A stretch of DNA of 35,331 bases, taken from the NCBI GenBank assembly GCA_018065465.1, contig JAGHTC010000004.1:1-35331 (forward strand). The letters are read 5' to 3'. This DNA comes from Candidatus Ruminococcus equi. Its GTDB lineage: Bacteria; Bacillota; Clostridia; Oscillospirales; Acutalibacteraceae. A program made the translations under genes and the position numbers. Under the pieces are notes generated by a model. That model searched no databases. It was given only the letters and a program-made list of their open reading frames with translations, and had not been told where the DNA came from. Of the stretch, positions 1-6,043 are shown piece by piece (position 1 is the stretch's first letter; the number at the start of each line of letters is the position of its first letter).

Positions 1-16
1 TGATATGTTTCAAAAC

Positions 17-92
17 GCCGATAGGCACATCACTTGACGAAGTCAAACATCACGCTGAAAAGCACATCACGTTCCGCTTGCGGAACACATCG
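17..92. repeat. Short-hairpin array A (6-base linker acatca)
   Basis: Successive short inverted repeats are separated by a near-constant linker acatca/acatcg. The arms are GCC/GGC (17-26), TTGAC/GTCAA with loop GAA (34-46), a degenerate GC..GC unit (54-63) and GTTCCGC/GCGGAAC with loop TT (71-86). The stem sequence changes from unit to unit while the linker stays. The array lies just beyond the tRNA-Arg terminator and may continue left of the window. It resembles the larger array after tmRNA. Function is unknown. Confidence 0.6.
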
Positions 93-97
93 TTCAA

Positions 98-136
98 AAA
101 ATCCCCTTTTGTCGTATGACAAAAGGGGATTTTTTG
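98..136 (-). terminator. Terminator of tRNA-Arg
   Basis: A long perfect inverted repeat (aaaatccccttttgtc, loop, mirrored arm) is followed on the minus strand by a T-run, directly after the tRNA 3' CCA. The T-runs are symmetrical, so it could also stop transcription coming from the left. Confidence 0.85.
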
Positions 137-137
137 T

Positions 138-214
138 TGGCCCGCCCGAAGAGATTTGAACTCCCGTTCTCCGGAATCGGAATCCGTTGCGTTATCCAGC
201 TGCGCCACGGGCGG
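138..214 (-). tRNA. tRNA-Arg(CCG)
   Basis: On the minus strand the 77-nt sequence folds as a tRNA. The acceptor arms are CCGCCCG and CGGGCGG, with discriminator G and an encoded CCA. The anticodon loop TTCCGAT gives anticodon CCG, which reads CGG (Arg). The T-loop is TTCAAAT with stem GGGAG/CTCTT. It has its own promoter and terminator, so it is a single-gene transcript. The predicted start site lies only a few bases upstream of the mature 5' end. Confidence 0.93.
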
Positions 215-224
215 ATACAGATGT

Positions 225-253
225 ATTATACACCAAATTATTACCCCTTGCAA
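225..253 (-). promoter_or_regulatory. Promoter of tRNA-Arg
   Basis: On the minus strand TTGCAA (253-248), a 17-base spacer and TATAAT (230-225) precede the tRNA 5' end by about ten bases. The -35 hexamer is a palindrome and is shared with the divergent promoter on the plus strand. Confidence 0.8.
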
Positions 254-276
254 TAATCAGTTTTTTGTTTTATAAT
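248..276 (+). promoter_or_regulatory. Promoter of the lipoprotein gene
   Basis: TTGCAA (248-253), a 17-base spacer and TATAAT (271-276) form a strong housekeeping promoter. The -35 box is physically the same six bases used by the divergent tRNA-Arg promoter. Confidence 0.8.
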
Positions 277-311
277 ATATATGAGATAATTTGTCGAATT
301 TTGGTGATAAT

Positions 312-773
312 ATGAAAAAGATTATTTTATTACTTTTTGTGTGCCTTTTGGTACTTTCTCTTTGCTCCTGCGGTGGCAGTAATACTCCGACTGAATCAAA
401 GGAAACCGTGCTTCATACCGTTGCACCCACCGATGCCGTAACTCTTGAATGGTGCCCTGTTGACTGTCCGATTTCTCTTGCTGATGAAAACGGAAGCACT
501 ATTCTTTCCAAAGAAGATTTTTTGACTTTTGCTATGGATAGTACAAGCAACTCTACACCCACATTGAGATTTAAAATATCCGAACTTGCACGCGATTTGT
601 TATCTACATATATCAAAAGTTCTCCCGATAAAAAATATATTTTGAAAATAAATTCCGATGATGTTGCCGAAGTAAGCGACACCTCGAAACTTGCTACATC
701 TTGTGAATTTTCCGTAAGCATTTCGTCTTACGAAAAATGTTGTGAACTTGCTACCAAAATTCGCGGACTTTAA
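312..773 (+). CDS. Small secreted lipoprotein of unknown function
   Basis: I start at ATG 312 rather than the upstream TTG because this gives a clean lipoprotein signal: MKK, a hydrophobic stretch, then LCSC with the acylated Cys at about residue 20, followed by GGS and a Ser/Thr-rich linker. The mature protein would be anchored to the outer face of the membrane. The remaining ~130 residues are mixed alpha/beta with no motif I recognise. Function is not assigned. It is transcribed from the promoter at 248-276 and is followed by a weak hairpin/T-run, so it is probably monocistronic. A Shine-Dalgarno sequence is not obvious for either start, so the exact N-terminus is uncertain. Confidence 0.7.
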   Translation: MKKIILLLFVCLLVLSLCSCGGSNTPTESKETVLHTVAPTDAVTLEWCPVDCPISLADENGSTILSKEDFLTFAMDSTSNSTPTLRFKISELARDLLSTYIKSSPDKKYILKINSDDVAEVSDTSKLATSCEFSVSISSYEKCCELATKIRGL

Positions 774-804
774 CAAGGAGTAATTGATAAATTAGGAAAA
801 ATTA

Positions 805-831
805 AAAATGTCGGGAATGTTCGACTTTTTT
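805..831 (+). terminator. Weak terminator after the lipoprotein gene
   Basis: A short GTCG/CGAC stem (810-813, 822-825) is followed by six T's and preceded by A's. The stem is only four G/C-containing pairs, so efficiency is doubtful. Confidence 0.4.
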
Positions 832-834
832 ATA

Positions 835-863
835 TTGATTTTATATAAATTTTGTGATATATT
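835..863 (+). promoter_or_regulatory. Promoter of SRP RNA (and probably dnaX)
   Basis: TTGATT (835-840), a 17-base spacer and TATATT (858-863) place the start near 870, exactly where the terminal stem of the SRP RNA begins. Confidence 0.7.
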
Positions 864-870
864 TATTAGG

Positions 871-1038
871 ATGTAAGCCGTATTCGTATGAATAAGCGAG
901 CGACAGGCCCTGTACGATTTTGAACTGTGAATCATGTCAGGCGGGGAACCGAGCAGCATTAAGCGGATTTCGAGATGCGATGCAGTAAGTCTGCCGTTCA
1001 CTTATTCATACGGTTTGCCGTGCAGGGCGGCTTACATT
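871..1038 (+). ncRNA. ffs: Signal recognition particle RNA
   Basis: The SRP-binding tip of helix 8 is present: GTCAGG, a CGGGGAACCG loop region, then AGCAGCA (near 935-958). The ends close the molecule as a rod: GTAAGCCG near 873 pairs with CGGCTTAC near 1028, and CGTATGAATAAG pairs with CTTATTCATACG further in. The RNA binds Ffh for co-translational membrane targeting. About 168 nt separates the predicted start from the end of the terminal stem, intermediate between the ~114-nt 4.5S form and the ~270-nt Bacillus form, and I see no classical Alu domain. No strong terminator lies between it and dnaX, so readthrough is likely. Its position before dnaX-ybaB-recR matches Firmicutes synteny. Ends are approximate. 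Confidence 0.85.
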
Positions 1039-1075
1039 TCTTTATATGGGAATATATTAACAGGGAAGTGAGAAA

Positions 1076-2857
1076 ATGTATCAAGTTCTTTATCGAAAGT
1101 ACAGACCGAAGGTTTTTGAAGATGTTGTCGGTCAGGAGCAGGTAACAAAAACTCTGCAAAATGAATTGAAACTAAATCGAATTAACCATGCCTATCTGTT
1201 CACGGGTACCCGCGGAACAGGTAAAACAACCTGCGCAAAGATTTTTGCCAAAGCGGTAAACTGCCTCTCACTTTCCGATAACGGTGACCCCTGCTGTGAA
1301 TGTGAAATATGCAAAGGGATTGATTCGGGCGAAGTTTTGGATGTTGTCGAAATGGATGCTGCATCAAACCGCGGTATCGAAGATATCAGAAGCATAATCG
1401 ACGAGGTTACTTTTTCTCCTCAAAAAGCAAAATACCGTGTCTATATCATAGACGAGGTACATATGCTGACGAAAGAAGCGTTCAACGCTTTGCTGAAAAC
1501 TTTGGAAGAGCCGCCGTCACATGTTATTTTTATTCTTGCTACCACCGAAGTTCACAAACTTTTGCCTACGATTATTTCCCGTTGTCAGCGTTTTGATTTT
1601 CACCGAATTTCTCCAAACGATATCTGCAAAAGATTAAAATTCATCGCTGATAAAGAAGGCATTTCTTTATCCGATGAAGCAGCCACGCTTATCTCCGTTA
1701 TCTGTGACGGTGCTATGCGTGATGCTATCTCACTTTTGGACAGATGTATTGCGATATCCGATGATGTAACCGCATCTACGGTACAAACTGCCGCAGGCCT
1801 TGCATCAAAAAATCACCTTTTTGAACTTTGCAACTGCACGATTAACAAAAACCCCGCAAAGGCTCTTTCGATTATCGACAAACTCTATTCGCAGTCAAAA
1901 GATATGTCGAAACTTTGTGAAGAACTTATTTCACATTTTCGTGCTTTGATGATGATTAAAACCGTGTCGGATGCCCGTTCCCTACTTGCCTTTTCCGACA
2001 AAGAATTTGACGCCGCAGTATCGCAGAGTGACTATCTTTCATTGGCTGATATAATCTACTGTATGGATGTTTTGTCCCGTTCTTTTGAGAGAATGGGAAA
2101 AGGTATCAGCGACCGTACCGAACTCGAAACCGCTATGGTCAAATTGTGCGCACCCGAACTTGATTCAACAAACGAAGCACTTGTTGCCCGCGTTGCATCT
2201 CTTGAAAAAGCAGTCCGTGCCCTTTCTGCGGGCGTAGTTGAAAGTAAATCTCAACCGCAGACAACACCCATAATTGATGATGAAGATGAAGAAGACATCG
2301 TTTCGGATGCAGTTGAAGAAGAGCTAAAGGATAATACTGTTTCCGATATCGAAACAGCTGACGATGCTGACGAGGAACAGGAAGAAGAGTTCACAGCAGA
2401 ACCTGAAAATAATTCTTTTGAAGAACAAAAACAAGAAGAAATTCAAGAAGATACCGAAGAAAAGAAACCTGTTGAAACCACTGCCGTAAAAGAAAAAGCA
2501 AAAGTTGATACCGATTCGCTGTACGACAACGCCGAGCCGTTTTTGCAGTGGCCGGAGGTACTTAGCAATTTGCGCCAGTATTCCCGCGCTATTTCCGCGG
2601 CATTTGAAGGCACAAAAGCGTATGTAAGCGGTGGCTATATTTTAATAGACACAGACCAGGAAATAGCCTTCAGGCTCTTAAAACAGCCGATGCGCCGAGA
2701 CGATATCCGCAAGGCTATTCTCGAAACAACGGGAAAAACTTACAAATTAGGTCCCTACAGACCGAAAAAACAAGAAGAGAAAAAAGACGATGTAATGTCT
2801 GATTTTATACAAAAATTAAAGGATTCGGGAATAAGCGTTTCCGAAGAAGAGGAGTAG
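1076..2857 (+). CDS. dnaX: DNA polymerase III subunit gamma/tau
   Basis: This is the clamp-loader ATPase that loads the beta sliding clamp and tethers the replicase. The AAA+ region begins with the family's YRKYRPKVFEDVVGQ. Walker A is GTRGTGKTT at about residues 44-52, a zinc module of Cys residues lies at about 63-79 (CCECEIC), Walker B/DEVH is IIDEVHML at about 124-131, and a SRCQRFDF sensor region follows. Residues ~390-490 are a very acidic, Glu/Asp-rich linker, and the C-terminal ~100 residues resemble the tau tail. At 593 residues it has typical Firmicutes length. GGAAGTGAG precedes the ATG. It follows the SRP RNA and is followed three bases later by ybaB. Confidence 0.96.
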   Translation: MYQVLYRKYRPKVFEDVVGQEQVTKTLQNELKLNRINHAYLFTGTRGTGKTTCAKIFAKAVNCLSLSDNGDPCCECEICKGIDSGEVLDVVEMDAASNRGIEDIRSIIDEVTFSPQKAKYRVYIIDEVHMLTKEAFNALLKTLEEPPSHVIFILATTEVHKLLPTIISRCQRFDFHRISPNDICKRLKFIADKEGISLSDEAATLISVICDGAMRDAISLLDRCIAISDDVTASTVQTAAGLASKNHLFELCNCTINKNPAKALSIIDKLYSQSKDMSKLCEELISHFRALMMIKTVSDARSLLAFSDKEFDAAVSQSDYLSLADIIYCMDVLSRSFERMGKGISDRTELETAMVKLCAPELDSTNEALVARVASLEKAVRALSAGVVESKSQPQTTPIIDDEDEEDIVSDAVEEELKDNTVSDIETADDADEEQEEEFTAEPENNSFEEQKQEEIQEDTEEKKPVETTAVKEKAKVDTDSLYDNAEPFLQWPEVLSNLRQYSRAISAAFEGTKAYVSGGYILIDTDQEIAFRLLKQPMRRDDIRKAILETTGKTYKLGPYRPKKQEEKKDDVMSDFIQKLKDSGISVSEEEE

Positions 2858-2860
2858 AAT

Positions 2861-3226
2861 ATGAAAGCAAGATTACCACAAGGCTACGGCGGCTCAGGTG
2901 CGGGAAACCTACAGCAACTTGCCCGTCAGGCACAGAAAATGCAGGATGATATGGCACAAGCTACCGAAGAACTCAACGCAAAAGAGTATTCGGCAACAGC
3001 GGGTGGCGGTGCAGTAAAAGTTACCGTAACAGGCGAACTTTTGATAAAAAATATTGAAATTTCTCCCGAGGTCGTTGACCCCGAAGATGTTGAAATGCTT
3101 TCCGATTTGGTTATGGCTTCCGTTAATGAAGCCTTGCGTATGGCTAATACCGACAAAGAGGAAACTATGGAGAAAATCTCCGGCGGTCTTAACTTAGGCT
3201 CAATGGGCATGGGCGGTTTGTTCTGA
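2861..3226 (+). CDS. ybaB: YbaB/EbfC family nucleoid-associated protein
   Basis: A small DNA-binding protein of the YbaB/EbfC family, which forms dimers and binds DNA. The central sequence is typical: [19 protein letters not shown], then a small beta region with VKVTVTGE and [18 protein letters not shown], then a helix. The protein is 121 residues, slightly longer than usual because of a Gly-rich head and a Gly/Met-rich tail (GSMGMGGLF). Its Shine-Dalgarno AGAGGAG lies in the last codons of dnaX, and its stop overlaps the recR start (TGATG), so translation is coupled. The dnaX-ybaB-recR order is conserved across bacteria and supports a replication/repair-linked role, though the exact function remains debated. 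Confidence 0.94.
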   Translation: MKARLPQGYGGSGAGNLQQLARQAQKMQDDMAQATEELNAKEYSATAGGGAVKVTVTGELLIKNIEISPEVVDPEDVEMLSDLVMASVNEALRMANTDKEETMEKISGGLNLGSMGMGGLF

Positions 3227-3828
3227 TGTCAGCATATAATGTAGTACCGCTCCAAAAGTTGGTTGAGCAGTTTGAACGCTTGCCCGGTATCGGAAGCAAA
3301 ACTGCCCAAAGGCTTGCGTATTTTGTCTTGAATTTGCCGAAAGAACAGGCACAGGAATTTGCAAACGCCATTGTTGATGCTCACGAAAAAGTACGATACT
3401 GTGATGTTTGCTGTAATTTTTCAGATAGTGATAAATGTCCTGTTTGTCGCAGTGAAACAAGGGATAAGACAACTATCTGTGTTGTCGAAACTCCCCGTGA
3501 TGCAATAGCACTTGAATCAACGGGAGAGTATAACGGAACCTACCATGTTCTCCACGGTGCGATTTCACCGCTTGACGGTAAAGGTCCCGACCAACTGCGT
3601 ATTAAAGAACTTTTATCAAGGCTCAACGATAATTCGGTGTGCGAGGTTATTATGGCGACCAATCCGACAGTAGAGGGAGAGGCAACGGCTATGTATCTTT
3701 CGCGTTTGCTCAAACCCCTCGGCGTAAAGATAACCCGACTTGCCTACGGTATTCCTGTCGGAGGCGACCTTGAATATGCCGACGAAGTAACGCTTGCCCG
3801 CGCATTAGAAGGCAGGAGTGAACTCTGA
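3226..3828 (+). CDS. recR: Recombination mediator protein RecR
   Basis: RecR works with RecO/RecF to load RecA at single-strand gaps. The sequence shows the helix-hairpin-helix [17 protein letters not shown] near residues 17-33, a four-Cys zinc finger ([16 protein letters not shown]) near 58-73, and a Toprim domain beginning [14 protein letters not shown] and containing [12 protein letters not shown] and [13 protein letters not shown]. At 200 residues it is full length (family about 198). Its ATG overlaps the ybaB stop and its stop overlaps the smpB ATG (TGATG), giving a tight operon with coupled translation. No odd residues seen. Confidence 0.97.
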   Translation: MSAYNVVPLQKLVEQFERLPGIGSKTAQRLAYFVLNLPKEQAQEFANAIVDAHEKVRYCDVCCNFSDSDKCPVCRSETRDKTTICVVETPRDAIALESTGEYNGTYHVLHGAISPLDGKGPDQLRIKELLSRLNDNSVCEVIMATNPTVEGEATAMYLSRLLKPLGVKITRLAYGIPVGGDLEYADEVTLARALEGRSEL

Positions 3829-4286
3829 TGAGTGAAAATATAAAGATTATTGCGAATAACAAAAAAGCGTACCACGAGTATTTTGTCGAAGAAAAGTATG
3901 AAGCAGGTATCGAACTTTGCGGTACAGAGGTAAAGTCCTTGCGACAAGGCAAAGTGAATTTGAAAGATTCCTGGTGCAATATTGTCGACGGCGAGATTTT
4001 TGTAAACGGTATGCATATAAGCCCCTATGAAATGGGAAACATTTTTAACAAAGACCCGATGAGAGTAAGACGACTTCTGATGCACAAACGAGAGATAAAC
4101 CGTCTTTTCTCAAAAGTAAAACTTGACGGCTATGCTCTTATTCCGCTTTCGCTGTATTTCAAAAACAGTATGGTGAAAGTTGAGTTAGGACTTTGCAAAG
4201 GTAAGAAACTCTACGACAAGCGTGAAACAGAAGCCAAAAAGTCTGCAAAACGCGATATAGAGCGAGCCATAAAAGCCGACAGATAA
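3828..4286 (+). CDS. smpB: SsrA-binding protein SmpB
   Basis: SmpB binds the tRNA-like domain of tmRNA and escorts it to stalled ribosomes. The signature N-terminal block is present ([20 protein letters not shown] followed by [18 protein letters not shown]), then NGMHISPYE, and a basic C-terminal tail ([17 protein letters not shown]) that reads the empty mRNA channel. At 152 residues it is normal length. It overlaps recR by one base and lies 25 bases upstream of its RNA partner ssrA, a common but informative pairing. Confidence 0.97.
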   Translation: MSENIKIIANNKKAYHEYFVEEKYEAGIELCGTEVKSLRQGKVNLKDSWCNIVDGEIFVNGMHISPYEMGNIFNKDPMRVRRLLMHKREINRLFSKVKLDGYALIPLSLYFKNSMVKVELGLCKGKKLYDKRETEAKKSAKRDIERAIKADR

Positions 4287-4310
4287 GCACGACTTTTCGT
4301 GCATATCATA
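4287..4310 (+). repeat. Single hairpin + linker unit between smpB and ssrA
   Basis: GCACGA-cttt-TCGTGC (4287-4302) begins immediately after the smpB stop and is followed by atatcata, the same type of linker found in the array downstream of tmRNA. There is no T-run, so it is not a convincing terminator. It could mark a processing site between smpB mRNA and pre-tmRNA. Confidence 0.5.
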
Positions 4311-4311
4311 T

Positions 4312-4662
4312 GGGGATGTAAAGGTTTCGACGGGGATGCAGAACTACGATAAGCGAGTAGCGGCGGGACACCGCTATAAAAGTTCCACCTTAAAATAAAC
4401 GACAAAAAATTTGCTCCAGTAGCACAATTAGCTGCTTAATGCGGCTCGTCTGCCTGCCTTAACCGCGAAGGCAGGATAAGGCGTCGATTAGCGGTAAATG
4501 TGAACAACCCACGCCTTTAAGTTGTCACAGATAAAAGGCTACCAAAACACAAAACCTGTTATTGGGTGTTGTGCAGAGGGAATGTCAATACAATAACTGC
4601 ACTCGGAGAAAGTCGTGGGGAAACATTTTCGGACGCGAGTTCGATTCTCGCCATCTCCACCA
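4312..4662 (+). ncRNA. ssrA: tmRNA (transfer-messenger RNA)
   Basis: The 5' GGGGATG pairs with 3' CATCTCC ahead of ACCA, forming the tRNA-like acceptor stem, and the T-arm GAGTTCGATTCTC is visible near the end. The internal reading frame ends at TAA after encoding a tag that finishes NDKKFAPVAQLAA, with the hydrophobic LAA degron at the C-terminus. The resume codon is probably one or two codons before the Asn. Length is 351 nt. It rescues stalled ribosomes together with SmpB, encoded directly upstream, and is followed by a strong terminator. Confidence 0.96.
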
Positions 4663-4667
4663 AAAAA

Positions 4668-4697
4668 AACAGCATCGCATCGCGATGCTGTTTTTTT
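4668..4697 (+). terminator. tmRNA terminator
   Basis: ACAGCATCGC-atc-GCGATGCTGT followed by seven T's begins a few bases after the tmRNA CCA end. Classic intrinsic terminator. Confidence 0.93.
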
Positions 4698-4699
4698 AT

Positions 4700-4910
4700 C
4701 CAAGCCGCAGGCTTGGTATATCATCCGCCGTAGGTGGTATATCACCAAAAACGGCAAAGCCATTTTTGTATCTCATCACGCCATAGGCGTGTATAAAATC
4801 TTTCTGTGGCTTGATGATATGCAACACTTCGTGTTGATGAAATACAATTCCTTACGGAATTGATGATATACAGCCCTTGCCGGCTGATAAGATACGAGTC
4901 CTTTACTTTA
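4700..4910. repeat. Short-hairpin array B (8-base linker tatatcat/atgatata)
   Basis: At least seven hairpins of unrelated stem sequence occur about every 21-31 bases: CCAAGCC/GGCTTGG (4700), CCGCC/GGTGG (4725), a longer CAAAAA.GGC/GCC.TTTTTG (4746), CACGCC/GGCGTG (4777), CAACAC/GTGTTG (4822), CAATTCC/GGAATTG (4845) and CAGCC/GGCTG (4871). Each begins with C and ends with G and most have 3-4-base loops. The linkers in the left half read tatatcat-like and in the right half atgatata-like, which are reverse complements, so the array changes orientation around a degenerate unit at 4800-4812. A truncated half-unit ends it near 4900. It fills most of the gap between tmRNA and the next gene. Function unknown. 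Confidence 0.75.
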
Positions 4911-4933
4911 TAATATGAGATTTTGTATAAATA

Positions 4934-4963
4934 TTGACAATGGCGCTTATTTCAATATATAAT
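4934..4963 (+). promoter_or_regulatory. Promoter of the membrane protein gene
   Basis: TTGACA (4934-4939), an 18-base spacer and TATAAT (4958-4963): near-consensus housekeeping promoter about 40 bases before the start codon. Confidence 0.85.
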
Positions 4964-5001
4964 ACATTAGATATCAGCATATCTTTTTTGGAGGGTTTAT
5001 T

Positions 5002-5550
5002 ATGGAAAACAAAAAACTTTTAGCTGTTCGAATAGTCAACATTGTGCTTATTCTCGGCGTTTTGGCATTGGGTATTATCAGAATTTCCAATCCGGTTTTT
5101 TCAAGCACTTTCGAAAAAGTCAACATCGCTGTTGCTTTTGTTGCTTTGGCTTTCGGTTTTGCTTATTTGCTCAGAGGATATAAAAAGGAATCTGCTATCT
5201 TCTACAAAGGTTTTATGATACTCTTTGTTCTGTCCTCGCTGTTTTCTTGCATTACCGATATTATTGCTCAGACAATCAAAGGTTCAAGTTATCTTACATC
5301 TATCTTTTTGACTTTCGTATTCTTTGGTGTTCTCGTTCTTGCTTTTATTCAAGATTTGGGAAGCAATGTTTCGTTTGTTATAGTAGGCGTTATTATTGCT
5401 ATTGACCTGTTTTTGCTTATATACACTTTGATCGCTATGAATGACATAAACTACATTGCATTTTCCGCCGGCAACTTTGTAACAGCATGCACAGCGGCTA
5501 CAATGATTTTTGCAAAATATATTGACAAAGCAAAACGCGGTACAGACTGA
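5002..5550 (+). CDS. Hypothetical polytopic membrane protein
   Basis: This protein of 182 residues is dominated by hydrophobic segments. I count about six likely transmembrane helices, at roughly residues 7-27, 37-58, 69-90, 98-117, 121-146 and 152-172, with short charged ends (MENKKLL.., ..DKAKRGTD). No catalytic or binding motif is visible and I do not recognise the family. GGAGG lies about eight bases before the ATG. It has its own strong promoter and terminator and so is monocistronic. The six-helix plan recalls small YesK/DUF-type membrane proteins of Clostridia, but that is only an impression. Confidence 0.8.
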   Translation: MENKKLLAVRIVNIVLILGVLALGIIRISNPVFSSTFEKVNIAVAFVALAFGFAYLLRGYKKESAIFYKGFMILFVLSSLFSCITDIIAQTIKGSSYLTSIFLTFVFFGVLVLAFIQDLGSNVSFVIVGVIIAIDLFLLIYTLIAMNDINYIAFSAGNFVTACTAATMIFAKYIDKAKRGTD

Positions 5551-5570
5551 TTTACTCTAAATATAATTTT

Positions 5571-5600
5571 CGGCAGGACTCTGTCCTGCCGTTATTTATT
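5571..5600 (+). terminator. Terminator of the membrane protein gene
   Basis: CGGCAGGAC-tct-GTCCTGCCG followed by a T-rich tail (ttatttatt), twenty bases after the stop codon. Confidence 0.85.
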
Positions 5601-5606
5601 GTACTG

Positions 5607-5650
5607 CCCCTTTGTCGTGCACTGCACGACATCTCTCCTCACAAGGGGAG
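5607..5650. repeat. Small nested palindromic element
   Basis: A perfect 7-bp hairpin GTCGTGC-act-GCACGAC (5614-5630) is nested between outer arms CCCCTT (5607-5612) and AAGGGG (5643-5648). An alternative CTCC/GGAG pairing exists on the right side. No coding potential. It looks like a miniature dispersed repeat of the kind common in gut Clostridia (family impression, not checked). It lies just upstream of the his promoter. Confidence 0.45.
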
Positions 5651-5677
5651 ATTATTAGGACAAACTTTATGTTTTAC

Positions 5678-5706
5678 TTGACTTTACCACTTTACTATGG
5701 TAATAT
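5678..5706 (+). promoter_or_regulatory. Promoter and candidate operator of the yerC-his operon
   Basis: TTGACT (5678-5683), a 17-base spacer and TAATAT (5701-5706) form a good promoter. The near-palindrome TTACTATGGTAA (5692-5703) covers the first half of the -10 box, and a wider ACTATG/CATAGT inverted repeat (5694-5699, 5712-5717) brackets it. The first gene encodes a TrpR-family regulator, so this is the natural autoregulatory operator (inference). Confidence 0.7.
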
Positions 5707-5737
5707 GGTAGCATAGTTTAACAAAGGAGTGGAAATT

Positions 5738-6043
5738 TTGCACAGCTTACATAATAAATCTGTCGATAATCTCTTCAACACTATCTTAAATCTTTCATCA
5801 CTTGATGAGTGCTACGATTTCTTTGAAGACCTCTGCACGGTCAAAGAAATCTTTGATATGGCTTCGCGATTTGATGCCGCAATTATGCTTGATAACGGAA
5901 AGAGTTATCAGCAGATTGTTAATGCAGTCGGTATCAGCACCGCTACAATCAGCCGAGTAAATCGTGCTCTTTCATACGGAAGCGGCGGATATAAAAATGC
6001 CATTTCGAAACTTAGCGACAAGGAGAGCAAAAATGATAATTAA
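5738..6043 (+). CDS. yerC: TrpR/YerC-family transcriptional regulator (HisR-like)
   Basis: About 101 residues of the YerC/TrpR-repressor fold. A helical N-terminus (LFNTILNLSSLDECYDFFEDL) leads to the winged-helix-free HTH region (VKEIFDMASRFDAAIML, SYQQIVNAVGISTATISRVNRAL). I prefer the TTG at 5738 because AAGGAG sits eight bases upstream; the track's GTG at 5729 overlaps that ribosome binding site. It overlaps the next gene by 11 bases. TrpR-family proteins of this subgroup are predicted regulators of histidine biosynthesis in Gram-positive bacteria. Its place as first gene of a full his operon with a palindrome on the promoter supports that role here. Ligand (probably histidine) is inferred. 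Confidence 0.88.
   Translation: MHSLHNKSVDNLFNTILNLSSLDECYDFFEDLCTVKEIFDMASRFDAAIMLDNGKSYQQIVNAVGISTATISRVNRALSYGSGGYKNAISKLSDKESKNDN

Noticed and set aside
792-1001. 69-residue minus-strand ORF
   Set aside because: Antisense to the SRP RNA and its promoter, with no ribosome binding site and no protein-like composition.
1038-1075. Separate dnaX promoter
   Set aside because: The best hexamers (TTACAT and TATTAA) match consensus poorly; readthrough from the SRP promoter is simpler.
2760-2800. Programmed frameshift in dnaX at A-rich runs (gamma form)
   Set aside because: The A6 runs occur about 25-30 codons before the stop, so a shift would hardly shorten the protein, and the heptamer phase does not fit A-AAA-AAG.
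4539-4863. ORFs of 74-82 residues on both strands
   Set aside because: They lie over the tmRNA 3' half, its terminator and the hairpin array; their sequence is explained by those elements.
4700-4910. CRISPR array
   Set aside because: The only repeated part is an 8-base linker and the intervening segments are themselves palindromes of varied size. There is no 24-37-base direct repeat and no cas gene.
5571-5600. Another unit of the short-hairpin arrays
   Set aside because: The stem is followed by a T-rich tail rather than the atgatata/tatatcat linker and sits where the membrane gene needs a terminator.
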